DNA of 64,000 bases from Bacteroidota bacterium (GTDB taxonomy: Bacteria; Bacteroidota; Bacteroidia; Flavobacteriales; Flavobacteriaceae). Made by a program: the position numbers and the translations under genes. A model generated the notes under the pieces. That model searched no databases, was not told the DNA's origin, and saw only the letters and a list, made by a program, of their open reading frames with translations. Below, piece after piece: positions 38,539 to 46,827 of this stretch. The stretch covers positions 52,940-116,939 of the forward strand of contig JAQCCM010000004.1 in assembly GCA_027621175.1 (NCBI GenBank). The letters are read 5' to 3'. Numbering within the stretch: the stretch's first letter is position 1; each line of letters opens with the position of its first letter.

Positions 38539-38573
38539 GTGCTGTTTTTCTGAATTTGTTTTCAATCATTAAC

Positions 38574-38605
38574 TTTGCGTAACCTGCTTTTGTACAGTAT
38601 CTTTG
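38574..38605 (+). promoter_or_regulatory. Promoter of the heme o synthase/oxidase biogenesis operon
   Basis: TTTG (38574-38577), 20 bases, then TATCTTTG (38598-38605): both elements match the Bacteroidota consensus. It is the cleanest promoter in the window, 14 bases before the ATG. Confidence 0.8.
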
Positions 38606-38619
38606 CGTTCTAAACGCAC

Positions 38620-39522
38620 ATGTTTGTTATGCTTGCAGATACCCATAAATCGCCTACGCTTTCGCTCTTCATCTCAGATGTGCTGTTGCTTACCAAAGCA
38701 CGGCTTACGCTAAGTGTGGTATTTTCTTCGTTGGCGGGCTATTTGTTGGCAGTGCCATCGCCAAGTATGTGGCACATTTTATTGCTTTCGGCTGGAGGAT
38801 ATGGTTTGGCAGGCGCTTCAAATGCCTTTAATCAAATCATAGAAAAAGAGATTGATGCTAAAATGCTTCGCACACAAAACCGCCCTATTCCTGCGGGTAG
38901 AATGTCGGTTCAAGTGGCTTTTGGTATTGCACTTACCCTGCTCATTTTAGGGCTTGGTATGTTGTATTCGCTCAATCCCAAAACCGCCATGTTTGGCGCT
39001 ATTTCCGTTTTTCTTTATACCTGCGCTTACACGCCACTTAAAACCGTCACGCCACTTTCGGTCTTTGTTGGAGCTATTCCAGGGGCTATACCTTTTATGT
39101 TAGGCTGGGTTTCTGCCACGGGGAGTTTTGGCTTAGAGTCAGGCATTTTGTTTATGATACAGTTTTTTTGGCAGTTTCCCCATTTTTGGGCCATTGGCTG
39201 GATGATGCACAACGATTATCAAAAAGCAGGAATCAATATGTTACCCACTGGAAATCCTGGGAATGCTACTGCACTGCAAATAATTTTTTACACCCTTTGG
39301 ACAATTTTAATTTCCATAGTTCCTGTATTTAATTTTACAGGTGCTCTACAACTTTCTGTTGTGGCGGCAGTTGCAATTGGTGTAGTTGGGTTGATCCTTT
39401 TATGGGCAGGCTTACGCTTATATCGAAGCCATTCCGAAGCCAATGCTAAAAAATTAATGATTGTAAGTATTGTGTATATTACTGCAATACAGTGGATTTA
39501 CGTATTAGATAAATTTATATAA
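38620..39522 (+). CDS. ctaB: Protoheme IX farnesyltransferase (heme o synthase)
   Basis: A 300-residue UbiA-family membrane prenyltransferase that adds farnesyl to heme b, the first step to heme a for cytochrome oxidase. The first Asp-rich site is NAFNQIIEKEIDAKM, followed by RTQNRPIPAGRMS; about nine hydrophobic helices are present. A second ATG at 38629 (MLADTHKS) is an equally good start. The TAA is directly followed by the ATG of the subunit III gene, so the genes are co-translated as one oxidase maturation operon. Confidence 0.95.
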   Translation: MFVMLADTHKSPTLSLFISDVLLLTKARLTLSVVFSSLAGYLLAVPSPSMWHILLLSAGGYGLAGASNAFNQIIEKEIDAKMLRTQNRPIPAGRMSVQVAFGIALTLLILGLGMLYSLNPKTAMFGAISVFLYTCAYTPLKTVTPLSVFVGAIPGAIPFMLGWVSATGSFGLESGILFMIQFFWQFPHFWAIGWMMHNDYQKAGINMLPTGNPGNATALQIIFYTLWTILISIVPVFNFTGALQLSVVAAVAIGVVGLILLWAGLRLYRSHSEANAKKLMIVSIVYITAIQWIYVLDKFI

Positions 39523-40098
39523 ATGAGTTTTCACCCTTCCCTTTTAACGCCACAGGCAAAAGCCAAAAGAATGATGCTTTGGTTTGCGATGATCAGTATG
39601 ACTATGATGTTTGCTGGGCTAACAAGCGCCTATGTAGTAAGTAAAGCACGCCCAGACTGGCTAACTGATTTTTCCCTTCCAGCGGCATTTCATTTTAGTA
39701 CTTTAGTCATATTGATTAGCAGTTTTACGTTTTGGATGGCTTTTAAAATGTTAAAGTCGAACAACCCCAAAGGGGTTACAGTTTACACGCTTGCCACCTT
39801 AATATTGGCCATATTGTTTGCCATTAGTCAGTGGGCAGGTTTTAACAGTATTGTAGCGCAAGGATATTATTTTACAGGTGCCGAAAGCACTGTAACTACA
39901 TCGTTTTTATATGTGCTTGTCATCACGCATTTTGCACACCTTGTGGGTGGAATTATTGTGCTTTTGGTGGTATTTTTACAACATTTAAAGGGCGTTTACC
40001 TGCATAAACCTTTGGGTTTTACGCTGGCTCACACCTTTTGGCATTTTCTGGGCTTTTTATGGCTCTATTTATTTGTGTTCTTATTCTTTTTAAGATAA
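39523..40098 (+). CDS. Cytochrome c oxidase subunit III, short paralogue
   Basis: A 191-residue heme-copper oxidase subunit III with five helices. WFAMISMTMMFAGLTSAYVV and the C-terminal HTFWHFLGFLWLYLFVFLFF are family features; ITHFAHLVGG is the conserved helix motif. It starts immediately after the ctaB stop and is the first of two tandem subunit III genes. Subunit III stabilises the oxygen reduction site and proton uptake. The assignment is firm, but which oxidase each paralogue serves is unclear; the only subunit I gene in the window is at 23.2 kb. Confidence 0.9.
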   Translation: MSFHPSLLTPQAKAKRMMLWFAMISMTMMFAGLTSAYVVSKARPDWLTDFSLPAAFHFSTLVILISSFTFWMAFKMLKSNNPKGVTVYTLATLILAILFAISQWAGFNSIVAQGYYFTGAESTVTTSFLYVLVITHFAHLVGGIIVLLVVFLQHLKGVYLHKPLGFTLAHTFWHFLGFLWLYLFVFLFFLR

Positions 40099-40117
40099 AG
40101 TTTAATACGTAATTTTG
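40087..40117 (+). promoter_or_regulatory. Internal promoter before the second subunit III gene
   Basis: TAATTTTG (40110-40117) matches TAnnTTTG and TTTT (40087-40090) lies 19 bases upstream. It allows the second subunit III gene to be expressed separately from the first. Confidence 0.5.
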
Positions 40118-40142
40118 TATTCGATTTAACCAATATCCAATC

Positions 40143-41123
40143 ATGGAAGCAACAACCAACCTAACTGAAAACCAAAACGTTTGGGGCGGAGGAAATAAAC
40201 CGCTCAATGCATCTTACGGTAAAATGATGATGTGGTTTTTCATTGTATCTGATGCACTAACCTTTTCTGGTTTTCTAGTCGCCTACGGCTTTTCTCGTTT
40301 TAAAAATATTGATTCTTGGCCTATTGCCGATGAGGTATTTTATCACTTTCCTTTTTTGCATGGCATTGATGCGCCGATGTACTATGTGGCATTGATGACG
40401 TTTATCCTTATTTTCTCATCGGTGACTATGGTACTTGCAGTAGATGCAGGACATAAAATGCAAAAAAATAAAGTTGCCGTTTATATGTTACTTACCATTA
40501 TTGGAGGAGCAATATTTGTAGGCTCTCAAGCTTGGGAGTGGAAAAACTTTATCAAAGGCGAATACGGCGCAGTGGAAACACGTGGTGGACAAATTTTACA
40601 ATTCGTATCTGCTGACTCTGGAAAGCGCATTGCACTTTCTTCGTTTGCTAGTTCGCAAGCTTCGGACCGTGCACAGCATGCTGCCGATAACGGAATTTGG
40701 TATGTTGACGAAGCTACACTTCCAACATACTCGGTAGCTGAAGTTCAAGAAGGTTTTTTGGCAAACCCTGACTTACGAATCAAAACAGAAATGATTGAAG
40801 CCGAAACAGGGCATAAAATTGTTTTAGACCGTGCAGCTTCTGAAGCCAAACTTGCGCAAGCAGTTCACGTGGTGGAAGGCGCTAATCTTATTAGAAATGA
40901 ATACGGAAATCGTTTATTCGCGGATTTCTTTTTCTTTATTACAGGTTTCCACGGCTTCCACGTATTCTCTGGTGTTGTCATTAACGGGATTATCTTTTTT
41001 AACGTATTGTTGGGCACCTATGAGCGTAGGGGGCATTATGAAATGGTCGAAAAAGTGGGGCTCTATTGGCACTTTGTAGATCTTGTTTGGGTATTTGTAT
41101 TCACCTTCTTTTATCTTGTATAA
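40143..41123 (+). CDS. Cytochrome c oxidase subunit III with large inserted loop
   Basis: A 326-residue subunit III paralogue. Four helices (~25-50, 80-100, 112-130 and neighbours) are followed by an insertion of about 120 residues (roughly 140-258; begins KGEYGAVETRGGQ, ends VVEGANLIRNEYGNRL). The family then resumes with FFFFITGFHGFHVFSGV and WHFVDLVWVFVFTFF. The insert is hydrophilic and falls between membrane helices. The gene has its own possible promoter and is followed by the subunit IV gene one base after its stop. Long subunit III proteins of this type occur in Flavobacteriia, but the insert's role is unknown. Confidence 0.88.
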   Translation: MEATTNLTENQNVWGGGNKPLNASYGKMMMWFFIVSDALTFSGFLVAYGFSRFKNIDSWPIADEVFYHFPFLHGIDAPMYYVALMTFILIFSSVTMVLAVDAGHKMQKNKVAVYMLLTIIGGAIFVGSQAWEWKNFIKGEYGAVETRGGQILQFVSADSGKRIALSSFASSQASDRAQHAADNGIWYVDEATLPTYSVAEVQEGFLANPDLRIKTEMIEAETGHKIVLDRAASEAKLAQAVHVVEGANLIRNEYGNRLFADFFFFITGFHGFHVFSGVVINGIIFFNVLLGTYERRGHYEMVEKVGLYWHFVDLVWVFVFTFFYLV

Positions 41124-41124
41124 C

Positions 41125-41499
41125 ATGGCACATAAACTTTCTATTTTTCGAGGACTTCTTACTTTCAAATCTAATGTTCAAAAAATTTGGGGTGTACTTA
41201 TTTTTCTATCTATAGTTACCGCAATTGAAGTAGCATTTGGAATTATTAAGCCTGCTTTTTTACTTACGCCCGTGTTTGGGATGAAAGGGCTAAACTGGAT
41301 TTTTATTATTCTAACGATTGTCAAGGCCTATTACATTGCTTGGGATTTTATGCACTTACGTGACGAAAAGCGGAGCTTTAACTCATCCATAGTGCTGCCA
41401 CTTTTAATCCTTATTCCTTACCTTATTTTTATTTTGCTTGTTGAAGCCGATTACATCTATAATGTAATGTTTGATGGTTTCGTAAGCTGGAATTTCTAA
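41125..41499 (+). CDS. Cytochrome c oxidase subunit IV-like protein
   Basis: A 124-residue membrane protein with three helices (about 22-42, 55-76 and 92-112) in the pattern of prokaryotic cytochrome oxidase subunit IV (CyoD/CtaF). FDLxx-type motifs are weak, but DFMHLRDEKR between helices 2 and 3 is characteristic. The ATG at 41125 (MAHKLSIFRG) is preferred over an in-frame ATG at 41083 that lies inside the preceding gene. One base separates it from the subunit III gene and 6 from the next gene. Confidence 0.87.
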   Translation: MAHKLSIFRGLLTFKSNVQKIWGVLIFLSIVTAIEVAFGIIKPAFLLTPVFGMKGLNWIFIILTIVKAYYIAWDFMHLRDEKRSFNSSIVLPLLILIPYLIFILLVEADYIYNVMFDGFVSWNF

Positions 41500-41505
41500 T
41501 TTTTC

Positions 41506-42129
41506 ATGAAAAAATACATCGTCCTAGCCATACTTTTTATTTTCCCGCTAGTGGTGTATTTATTTTTCGCCTCTGGAGTAAATCGCTTTGCTAAACTTCC
41601 CGTACTCACTAAAAATGTCCAGGAAATAAGCGCTTATAGTGATGCGCAATTTAAAGACCGCATAACGGTTCTTGGTTTTTTTGGTAATGTTTTACAAGAC
41701 AAAAAGGCATTGGCACTAAACCTCAATCAAAAAATATATAAGCGGTTTTATAAGTTTACTGATTTTCAATTTCTTATTGCTTTACCAGAGGGATCAGAAG
41801 CACAAGCAGAAAATCTCAAGCAAGAAATAGAAGGCACCACAGGTACTGATATGTCGAGATGGAATTTTGTGTTTTTATCTCCCAACGATCTTCAAGGTGT
41901 TTTTAAAAGTTTGAATTTGCCGTTATCTCTCGATAGTAACTTATCAAATCCGTTTGTGTTTATCATTGACAGAGATGTTAATCTTCGCGGTAGAGATGAT
42001 GATGATTTTTTTGGTTATGATGCACGCTCTGTTGCTGATATAAATAACAACATGGTAGATGATGTTAAGGTGATTTTGGCAGAATATCGCTTGGCATTGA
42101 AAAAGTATAACCAAGGTCGTAAACCATAA
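41506..42129 (+). CDS. Cysteine-less SCO/thioredoxin-like membrane protein
   Basis: A 207-residue protein with an N-terminal signal anchor (IVLAILFIFPLVVYLFFA, ~5-22) and a periplasmic domain. ITVLGFFGNVLQDKK, FLIALPEGSE and FVFIIDRDVNLRGRDDDD resemble the strands of the thioredoxin/SCO fold, the last matching the SCO segment that ends in a D-R-G. It contains no cysteine, so it cannot bind copper as SCO proteins do. It lies 2 bases upstream of SCO1, suggesting a paired chaperone or scaffold role in CuA assembly (inference). No name can be assigned. Confidence 0.65.
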   Translation: MKKYIVLAILFIFPLVVYLFFASGVNRFAKLPVLTKNVQEISAYSDAQFKDRITVLGFFGNVLQDKKALALNLNQKIYKRFYKFTDFQFLIALPEGSEAQAENLKQEIEGTTGTDMSRWNFVFLSPNDLQGVFKSLNLPLSLDSNLSNPFVFIIDRDVNLRGRDDDDFFGYDARSVADINNNMVDDVKVILAEYRLALKKYNQGRKP

Positions 42130-42131
42130 CT

Positions 42132-42830
42132 ATGCGCCGTTACTCTTATATTGCGGTTGCCTTTATTGTTTTGGTGTTTGGTATTGTTTTCATTCCACGT
42201 ATAATTGAACGTTTTCAGCAATCCAGTACGGTTGACAGCAATCGATTGAGTGCTCCGCTGCCGCTTTCATTCATTGAACTCAATGGAGAAAAAAAACGCG
42301 TTCCTGATTTTGTATTTACCAATCAAGATGGACGCTTCATTTCCAATGAAGACTACTTAGGTAAAGTATATGTAATCGAGTTTTTCTTTACCACTTGCCC
42401 AACCATTTGTCCTATTATGAATGCCAATATGAAACGCCTAGAGGAAGCGTTTGGACCTCGAGACGATTTTGGCATTGCCTCATTTACGATTGACCCTGAA
42501 AAAGACACCCCTGAGCAACTTAAGCGCTACGCCGAAAAATTAGGTGTATTTAGTCAAAATTGGCATTTTCTTACAGGTGATGGTACGGCTATTTATGAAC
42601 TAGCAAATACGGGGTTTAACATCTTTGCAGGCATAAACCCAAAAGTTGCGGGTGGTTTTGAACATCAAGGGTATTTTGCCTTAGTGGATCAAAATGGCTA
42701 CCTTCGTTCAAGAACAGATCGATTTGGAAATCCAATTGTCTATTATTTAGGTATTCCCGAATCTGAACTTGACATTCAAGGTACAGATATGCTCATCGAA
42801 GACGTTCAAAAATTGCTAGAACATGAATAA
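42132..42830 (+). CDS. SCO1/SenC copper chaperone
   Basis: A 232-residue inner-membrane-anchored copper protein for assembly of the oxidase CuA site. An N-terminal helix (~5-22) precedes a thioredoxin-fold domain with the copper/redox motif FFTTCPTICPIM (CxxxC) and the distant copper-ligand histidine in FEHQGYFALVD. Position after the subunit III/IV genes fits the role. It overlaps the DUF420 gene by 8 bases. Its two cysteines contrast with the cysteine-less neighbour upstream. Confidence 0.94.
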   Translation: MRRYSYIAVAFIVLVFGIVFIPRIIERFQQSSTVDSNRLSAPLPLSFIELNGEKKRVPDFVFTNQDGRFISNEDYLGKVYVIEFFFTTCPTICPIMNANMKRLEEAFGPRDDFGIASFTIDPEKDTPEQLKRYAEKLGVFSQNWHFLTGDGTAIYELANTGFNIFAGINPKVAGGFEHQGYFALVDQNGYLRSRTDRFGNPIVYYLGIPESELDIQGTDMLIEDVQKLLEHE

Positions 42831-43347
42831 TAAACCCTTACGCCGTTACAATGCTATTATTGTTGTCGTTTCCATCCTAATTCCTATTGTGGTCGCAGCA
42901 TTATTTTCCGTTCGTATTCCTAATGTTGCTCCCTTAGATATGCTTCCCCCTATTTATGCTACCATAAACGGTGTTACAGCTGTTTTATTGGTTCTTGCTG
43001 TTGCTCAAATTAAGCGTGGCAATCTCAAAAATCATGAAAGGTTAATGAAAGTTAACATTTTTCTATCCTTACTATTTTTGGTGATGTATATAGCCTATCA
43101 CATTACTTCTGACTCTACTCCTTATGGTGGAGAGGGAATGATTAGATATGTATATTTCTTTATATTGATAACACATATTTTTCTTTCAATAGCGCTAATA
43201 CCGTTGGTGCTGTTTACATACAAACACGCTGTACTAGGTGATTTTAAAGCGCATACACGTCTGTCAAAAATAACTTTCCCCATTTGGCTTTACGTGGCTG
43301 TTACGGGTGTGGTTGTTTACTTTATGATAGCACCTTACTACGGATAA
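42823..43347 (+). CDS. DUF420 membrane protein
   Basis: A 174-residue DUF420 (CtaM-like) membrane protein with four to five helices (~12-32, 42-60, 75-93, 110-132 and a terminal one). Members are linked to cytochrome oxidase assembly in several bacteria. Conserved histidines (LKNHERLMKVN, YIAYHITS, ITHIFLSI, HTRLSKITFPIWLYV) could bind heme or copper. It overlaps SCO1 and is 1 base from the next small gene. Family identity is firm, exact function not. Confidence 0.87.
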   Translation: MNNKPLRRYNAIIVVVSILIPIVVAALFSVRIPNVAPLDMLPPIYATINGVTAVLLVLAVAQIKRGNLKNHERLMKVNIFLSLLFLVMYIAYHITSDSTPYGGEGMIRYVYFFILITHIFLSIALIPLVLFTYKHAVLGDFKAHTRLSKITFPIWLYVAVTGVVVYFMIAPYYG

Positions 43348-43348
43348 A

Positions 43349-43546
43349 ATGATTGCTGAATTAACATTTTTTTTTCATAAAATTTTGGGATTGCAATGCG
43401 CCATGTGCCGTGCGGTTTTAGAAACGGGTGCTGATGCCGAAACAGCCAAAAGCCTTAATGATGGCATTGTCTATTTGATGGTGGTTCCTTATATCCTTGT
43501 TGGGGTTGTAGGCTATGCCGTTTACCGTCAGTTTTACAAAAAATAA
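43349..43546 (+). CDS. Small Bacteroidota membrane protein, function unknown
   Basis: A 65-residue protein containing CAMCRAVLETGADAETAKSLNDGIVYLMV, resembling a short Bacteroidota family in which CxMCR follows a signal peptide and one membrane helix comes last. Here the N-terminus is only 16 residues with a weak hydrophobic core and a 9-base T run in its codons, so a shifted start or frameshift is possible. The last helix is VPYILVGVVGYAVYRQFYKK. It ends the oxidase biogenesis cluster. The CxxC after export suggests a redox or metal function (inference). Confidence 0.6.
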   Translation: MIAELTFFFHKILGLQCAMCRAVLETGADAETAKSLNDGIVYLMVVPYILVGVVGYAVYRQFYKK

Positions 43547-43554
43547 TATTTTTG
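43547..43554 (+). promoter_or_regulatory. -7 box of the MacB-type operon
   Basis: TATTTTTG fits TAnnTTTG and lies directly after the stop of the small gene, with TTTA 22 bases upstream. It leaves a leader of about 60 bases containing two hairpins. Confidence 0.5.
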
Positions 43555-43617
43555 TAACATATATATTGCTTGCTCGTTATGCAATTGTAACCAACGAGAC
43601 AACTTAAAAGTTGCCCT

Positions 43618-44322
43618 ATGATAGAAATTAACGAATTACACAAGTCTTATTCGATAGGGCAAAACACACTTCATGTACTAAAGGGTATAAACTTTGAAGT
43701 GGCAGCGGGTGAGATGGTTGCCATTATGGGGTCCTCAGGTTCGGGAAAATCAACGTTACTCAATATTTTGGGCATGTTAGATAATGCGGATTCTGGCACC
43801 TATACACTAGATAAAAACATTATTAAAGAACTCGATGAAACCAAAGCCGCCATTTATCGCAATAAGTTTTTAGGTTTTGTATTTCAGTCATTTAATCTCA
43901 TCTCTTATAAAACAGCACTAGAAAATGTAATGCTGCCATTGTACTATCAAAAAGTAGCCCGAAAAGAACGTCAAGAACGTGCGCAAAAGTTTTTAGAACA
44001 GCTAGGATTAGGGCCTTGGGCAACTCATCACCCCAACGAACTTTCGGGTGGACAAATACAACGTGTGGCTATTGCACGTGCATTGGTTTCAGAACCAAAA
44101 GTACTTCTTGCAGACGAGCCCACAGGGGCTTTGGATTCTAAAACCTCTTACGAGCTTATGGATGTATTGCAAACCATCAACGACAAAGGCATTACTTTAC
44201 TTATTGTAACGCACGAAGAAGACATTGCCAATATGTGCAAACGCATAGTGCATTTGAAAGATGGTGTAATTGTAGAAGACAAAAAAGTCAAACAAGTTAG
44301 AGCCAGTTCGTATGTGGAATAG
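43618..44322 (+). CDS. ABC transporter ATP-binding protein, MacB/LolD type
   Basis: A 234-residue ABC ATPase. Walker A is GSSGSGKST, the Q-loop sits in FVFQSFNLI, the signature is [15 protein letters not shown], Walker B is [12 protein letters not shown] and the switch His is in VTHEED. It is of the LolD/MacB class that energises transport across the envelope without moving substrate through a channel. It overlaps the first permease gene by 11 bases. It heads a five-gene operon with two permeases, an adaptor and an outer-membrane factor. Confidence 0.95.
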   Translation: MIEINELHKSYSIGQNTLHVLKGINFEVAAGEMVAIMGSSGSGKSTLLNILGMLDNADSGTYTLDKNIIKELDETKAAIYRNKFLGFVFQSFNLISYKTALENVMLPLYYQKVARKERQERAQKFLEQLGLGPWATHHPNELSGGQIQRVAIARALVSEPKVLLADEPTGALDSKTSYELMDVLQTINDKGITLLIVTHEEDIANMCKRIVHLKDGVIVEDKKVKQVRASSYVE

Positions 44323-45541
44323 AGACCGTTGGCAAGAAATGTTTTACGCCCTACGCAAGAACAAGTTGCGTACAACGCTTTCGGGTTTTACGTTGGCTAT
44401 GGGCATCTTCATTTTTGTATTACTTTTTGGTTTTGGCAATGGGCTTAAAAACTCGTTTGAACAATTTTTCTTAGATGATTCTACCAATACAGTTTGGTTA
44501 TATCCAGGTCAGACAGAAAAACCATATCGAGGCTTTAAAGCAAAACGCCGCATTATTTTTAGAAATGATGATTTGGTTGATATCCAACAAAACTTTCCCT
44601 TTTTTATTGATTACATCACACCTCGTATTAGTAGAGGTGCGCTTGTAAAAAGGGGGAAGGAAAGTAATAACTATACGGTTAGGGGAGTTGCTCCTGGGCA
44701 TCAATATGCCGAGAAAACAATCATTTCCAACGGGCGTTATATCAATGACGCAGATGTGAATGATGAAACCAAATATGCGTGTATTGGCAGATTGGTTGAA
44801 AAAGATTTATTTGGAAACAAGTCCGCTATTGGAGAGCAGATTGATGTAGGAGGGGTTTCGTTTAAAGTAGTAGGGGTGTTTACAGATGAGGGTGGCGACA
44901 ATGAGGAACGTCTTATTTATATTCCATACACCACACGGCAACGCCTTGAAAAAAGCAACGACCGCGTAGATCAAATCATTGTGGCATTTCGTCCCGAGCT
45001 TGGGCATGCGGGTGCGCTGGCATTGGAAAAGAAACTAAACGATTTTATGCGTAAAAAGCATAACATTGCACCTAACGACCGTAGCGGTATTTATGTACGC
45101 AATGTGGCCGCAGATCTTAAAGAGTCCCAACAATTTGCCAGCGTACTGCAACTTATTGTAACTTTTGTAGGACTGGGAACGCTGTTGGCAGGTATTATTG
45201 GTATCTCCAATATTATGGTATTTGTGGTAAAAGAACGCACCAAAGAGTTGGGTATTCGCAAAGCGATAGGGGCAACGCCCAATTCGGTGATAGGTATGAT
45301 TTTACATGAATCCGTTTTTATTACTACGATTGCGGGTTATGTAGGTTTGTTAGCAGGCGTGGGAACGCTAGCGCTTATTGGTGATTCACTCGAAGAATTT
45401 TTTATTATTAATCCATATATCAGTACGAGTACCGCCGTTGCTGCAACAATTACTTTAATTCTTTTTGGCGCAATTGCAGGCTATATTCCTGCTCGTCGTG
45501 CTGCCAAAATTAAACCCATAATTGCCTTAAGAGACGAATAA
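44312..45541 (+). CDS. MacB-like ABC permease 1
   Basis: A 409-residue permease with one N-terminal helix (~18-38), a long periplasmic domain (~45-275, MacB-PCD type) and three C-terminal helices of the FtsX domain (~280-400). The conserved cytoplasmic ending is GAIAGYIPARRAAKIKPIIALRDE. It pairs with the second permease gene, whose ATG overlaps the stop by one base, so the transporter may be a heterodimer. Substrate (drug, lipoprotein or peptide) cannot be told. Confidence 0.92.
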   Translation: MWNRDRWQEMFYALRKNKLRTTLSGFTLAMGIFIFVLLFGFGNGLKNSFEQFFLDDSTNTVWLYPGQTEKPYRGFKAKRRIIFRNDDLVDIQQNFPFFIDYITPRISRGALVKRGKESNNYTVRGVAPGHQYAEKTIISNGRYINDADVNDETKYACIGRLVEKDLFGNKSAIGEQIDVGGVSFKVVGVFTDEGGDNEERLIYIPYTTRQRLEKSNDRVDQIIVAFRPELGHAGALALEKKLNDFMRKKHNIAPNDRSGIYVRNVAADLKESQQFASVLQLIVTFVGLGTLLAGIIGISNIMVFVVKERTKELGIRKAIGATPNSVIGMILHESVFITTIAGYVGLLAGVGTLALIGDSLEEFFIINPYISTSTAVAATITLILFGAIAGYIPARRAAKIKPIIALRDE

Positions 45542-46809
45542 TGTTTAGAACGCTTTTCGATAGAGATACTTGGCAAGAAATTTTTGGATCCATCCAAAAA
45601 AACAAGCTGCGCACGCTGATTACTGTGATTGGTGTGCTGTGGGGGATTTTTATTTATATCACCCTATCGGGTGCCTCAAAGGGTCTAGACAACGGGTTTG
45701 AACGTCAATTTGAAGAAGTTGCCATTAATTCCCTTTTTGTGTGGGCGCAACGCACCAGTATTCCATATGATGGATTCCGAACGGGACGAAACATGCAACT
45801 TAAATTAGACGACCAAGATTATTTGATGCAGCGCGTGCCTCAACTCCAATATGTGGCACCTAGAATTGCACGAGGGGTTTTTGGTGGAAACGGATCTTCT
45901 GTAAAGCGTGACGGAAAAAGTGGGGCTTATGCCGTGTATGGCGACTTCCCCATTTTGGTAAAAATTGCATCAAAAGATATTTTCGACGGTGGACGCTTTA
46001 TTAATCAAGCTGACATTGACAACCAACGAAAAGTATGTGTGATTGGTGAGCGCACCCAAACTGAACTTTTTGAAAAGGATGAAAACCCCATTGGAAATTA
46101 CATCCAGATTGATGATATGTATTTTCAAGTGATAGGCGTGCATAAATTTTCTGGCGGTGGAGGATTTGAAAACGACAGTGATATTTTTATCCCTTTTTCC
46201 ACCTTTAAAAAACTGTACAACACAGGCGATAACGTAGATTGGTTTGCCATGGCAGCTTATGACAGTGCCGATGTGGTTGCTGTTGAAAAGGACATTAAAG
46301 CCGCACTAAAGGTAAAACACCGTGTACACCCTGATGACGCACGTGCGTTTGGAAGCTTTAATTTGGGAGAAGTTTTTAACCGAGTAAAAGGCTTTTCTAA
46401 GGGGATGAATATCTTGTCGTTTGTAGTGGGAATCGCTACGATACTGGCGGGCGTTATAGGCATTGGAAATATTCTACTGATTTCGGTTCGGGAACGCACC
46501 AAAGAATTGGGTATTCGCCGCGCATTGGGTGCTACTCCTAGAGAAGTGCGAATGCAAATCATTATTGAATCTGTATTTTTAACCCTTATCGCAGGAATTT
46601 TGGGGATTATTTTGGGCGCTTTTGTATTGGCAATCATTAATGTGATGACGGCTGATAATACCAGTTTCCCTTACACCAACCCAACGGTTCCCATCAAATT
46701 TATTTTAGCCGCATTAGGACTTATGGTTGGATTAGGCACACTAATCGGACTTATTCCTGCACAACGCGCTGTAAGTATCAAACCCATAGACGCATTAAGA
46801 GAAGAATAA
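45541..46809 (+). CDS. MacB-like ABC permease 2
   Basis: A 422-residue paralogue of the preceding permease with the same architecture: one helix (~20-40), MacB-PCD periplasmic domain and three FtsX-type helices, ending GLIPAQRAVSIKPIDALREE. Sequence shared with permease 1 includes DTWQEI/DRWQEM at the start and NKLRTLIT. Two non-identical permeases in one operon point to a heterodimeric transporter. The adaptor gene follows after 18 bases. Confidence 0.92.
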   Translation: MFRTLFDRDTWQEIFGSIQKNKLRTLITVIGVLWGIFIYITLSGASKGLDNGFERQFEEVAINSLFVWAQRTSIPYDGFRTGRNMQLKLDDQDYLMQRVPQLQYVAPRIARGVFGGNGSSVKRDGKSGAYAVYGDFPILVKIASKDIFDGGRFINQADIDNQRKVCVIGERTQTELFEKDENPIGNYIQIDDMYFQVIGVHKFSGGGGFENDSDIFIPFSTFKKLYNTGDNVDWFAMAAYDSADVVAVEKDIKAALKVKHRVHPDDARAFGSFNLGEVFNRVKGFSKGMNILSFVVGIATILAGVIGIGNILLISVRERTKELGIRRALGATPREVRMQIIIESVFLTLIAGILGIILGAFVLAIINVMTADNTSFPYTNPTVPIKFILAALGLMVGLGTLIGLIPAQRAVSIKPIDALREE

Positions 46810-46827
46810 TAACGAAAACCCACACAA

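Noticed and set aside
43360..43380. Frameshift in the small gene at 43349
   Set aside because: The 9-base T run is suggestive, but the open frame is intact and no alternative frame gives a better signal peptide.
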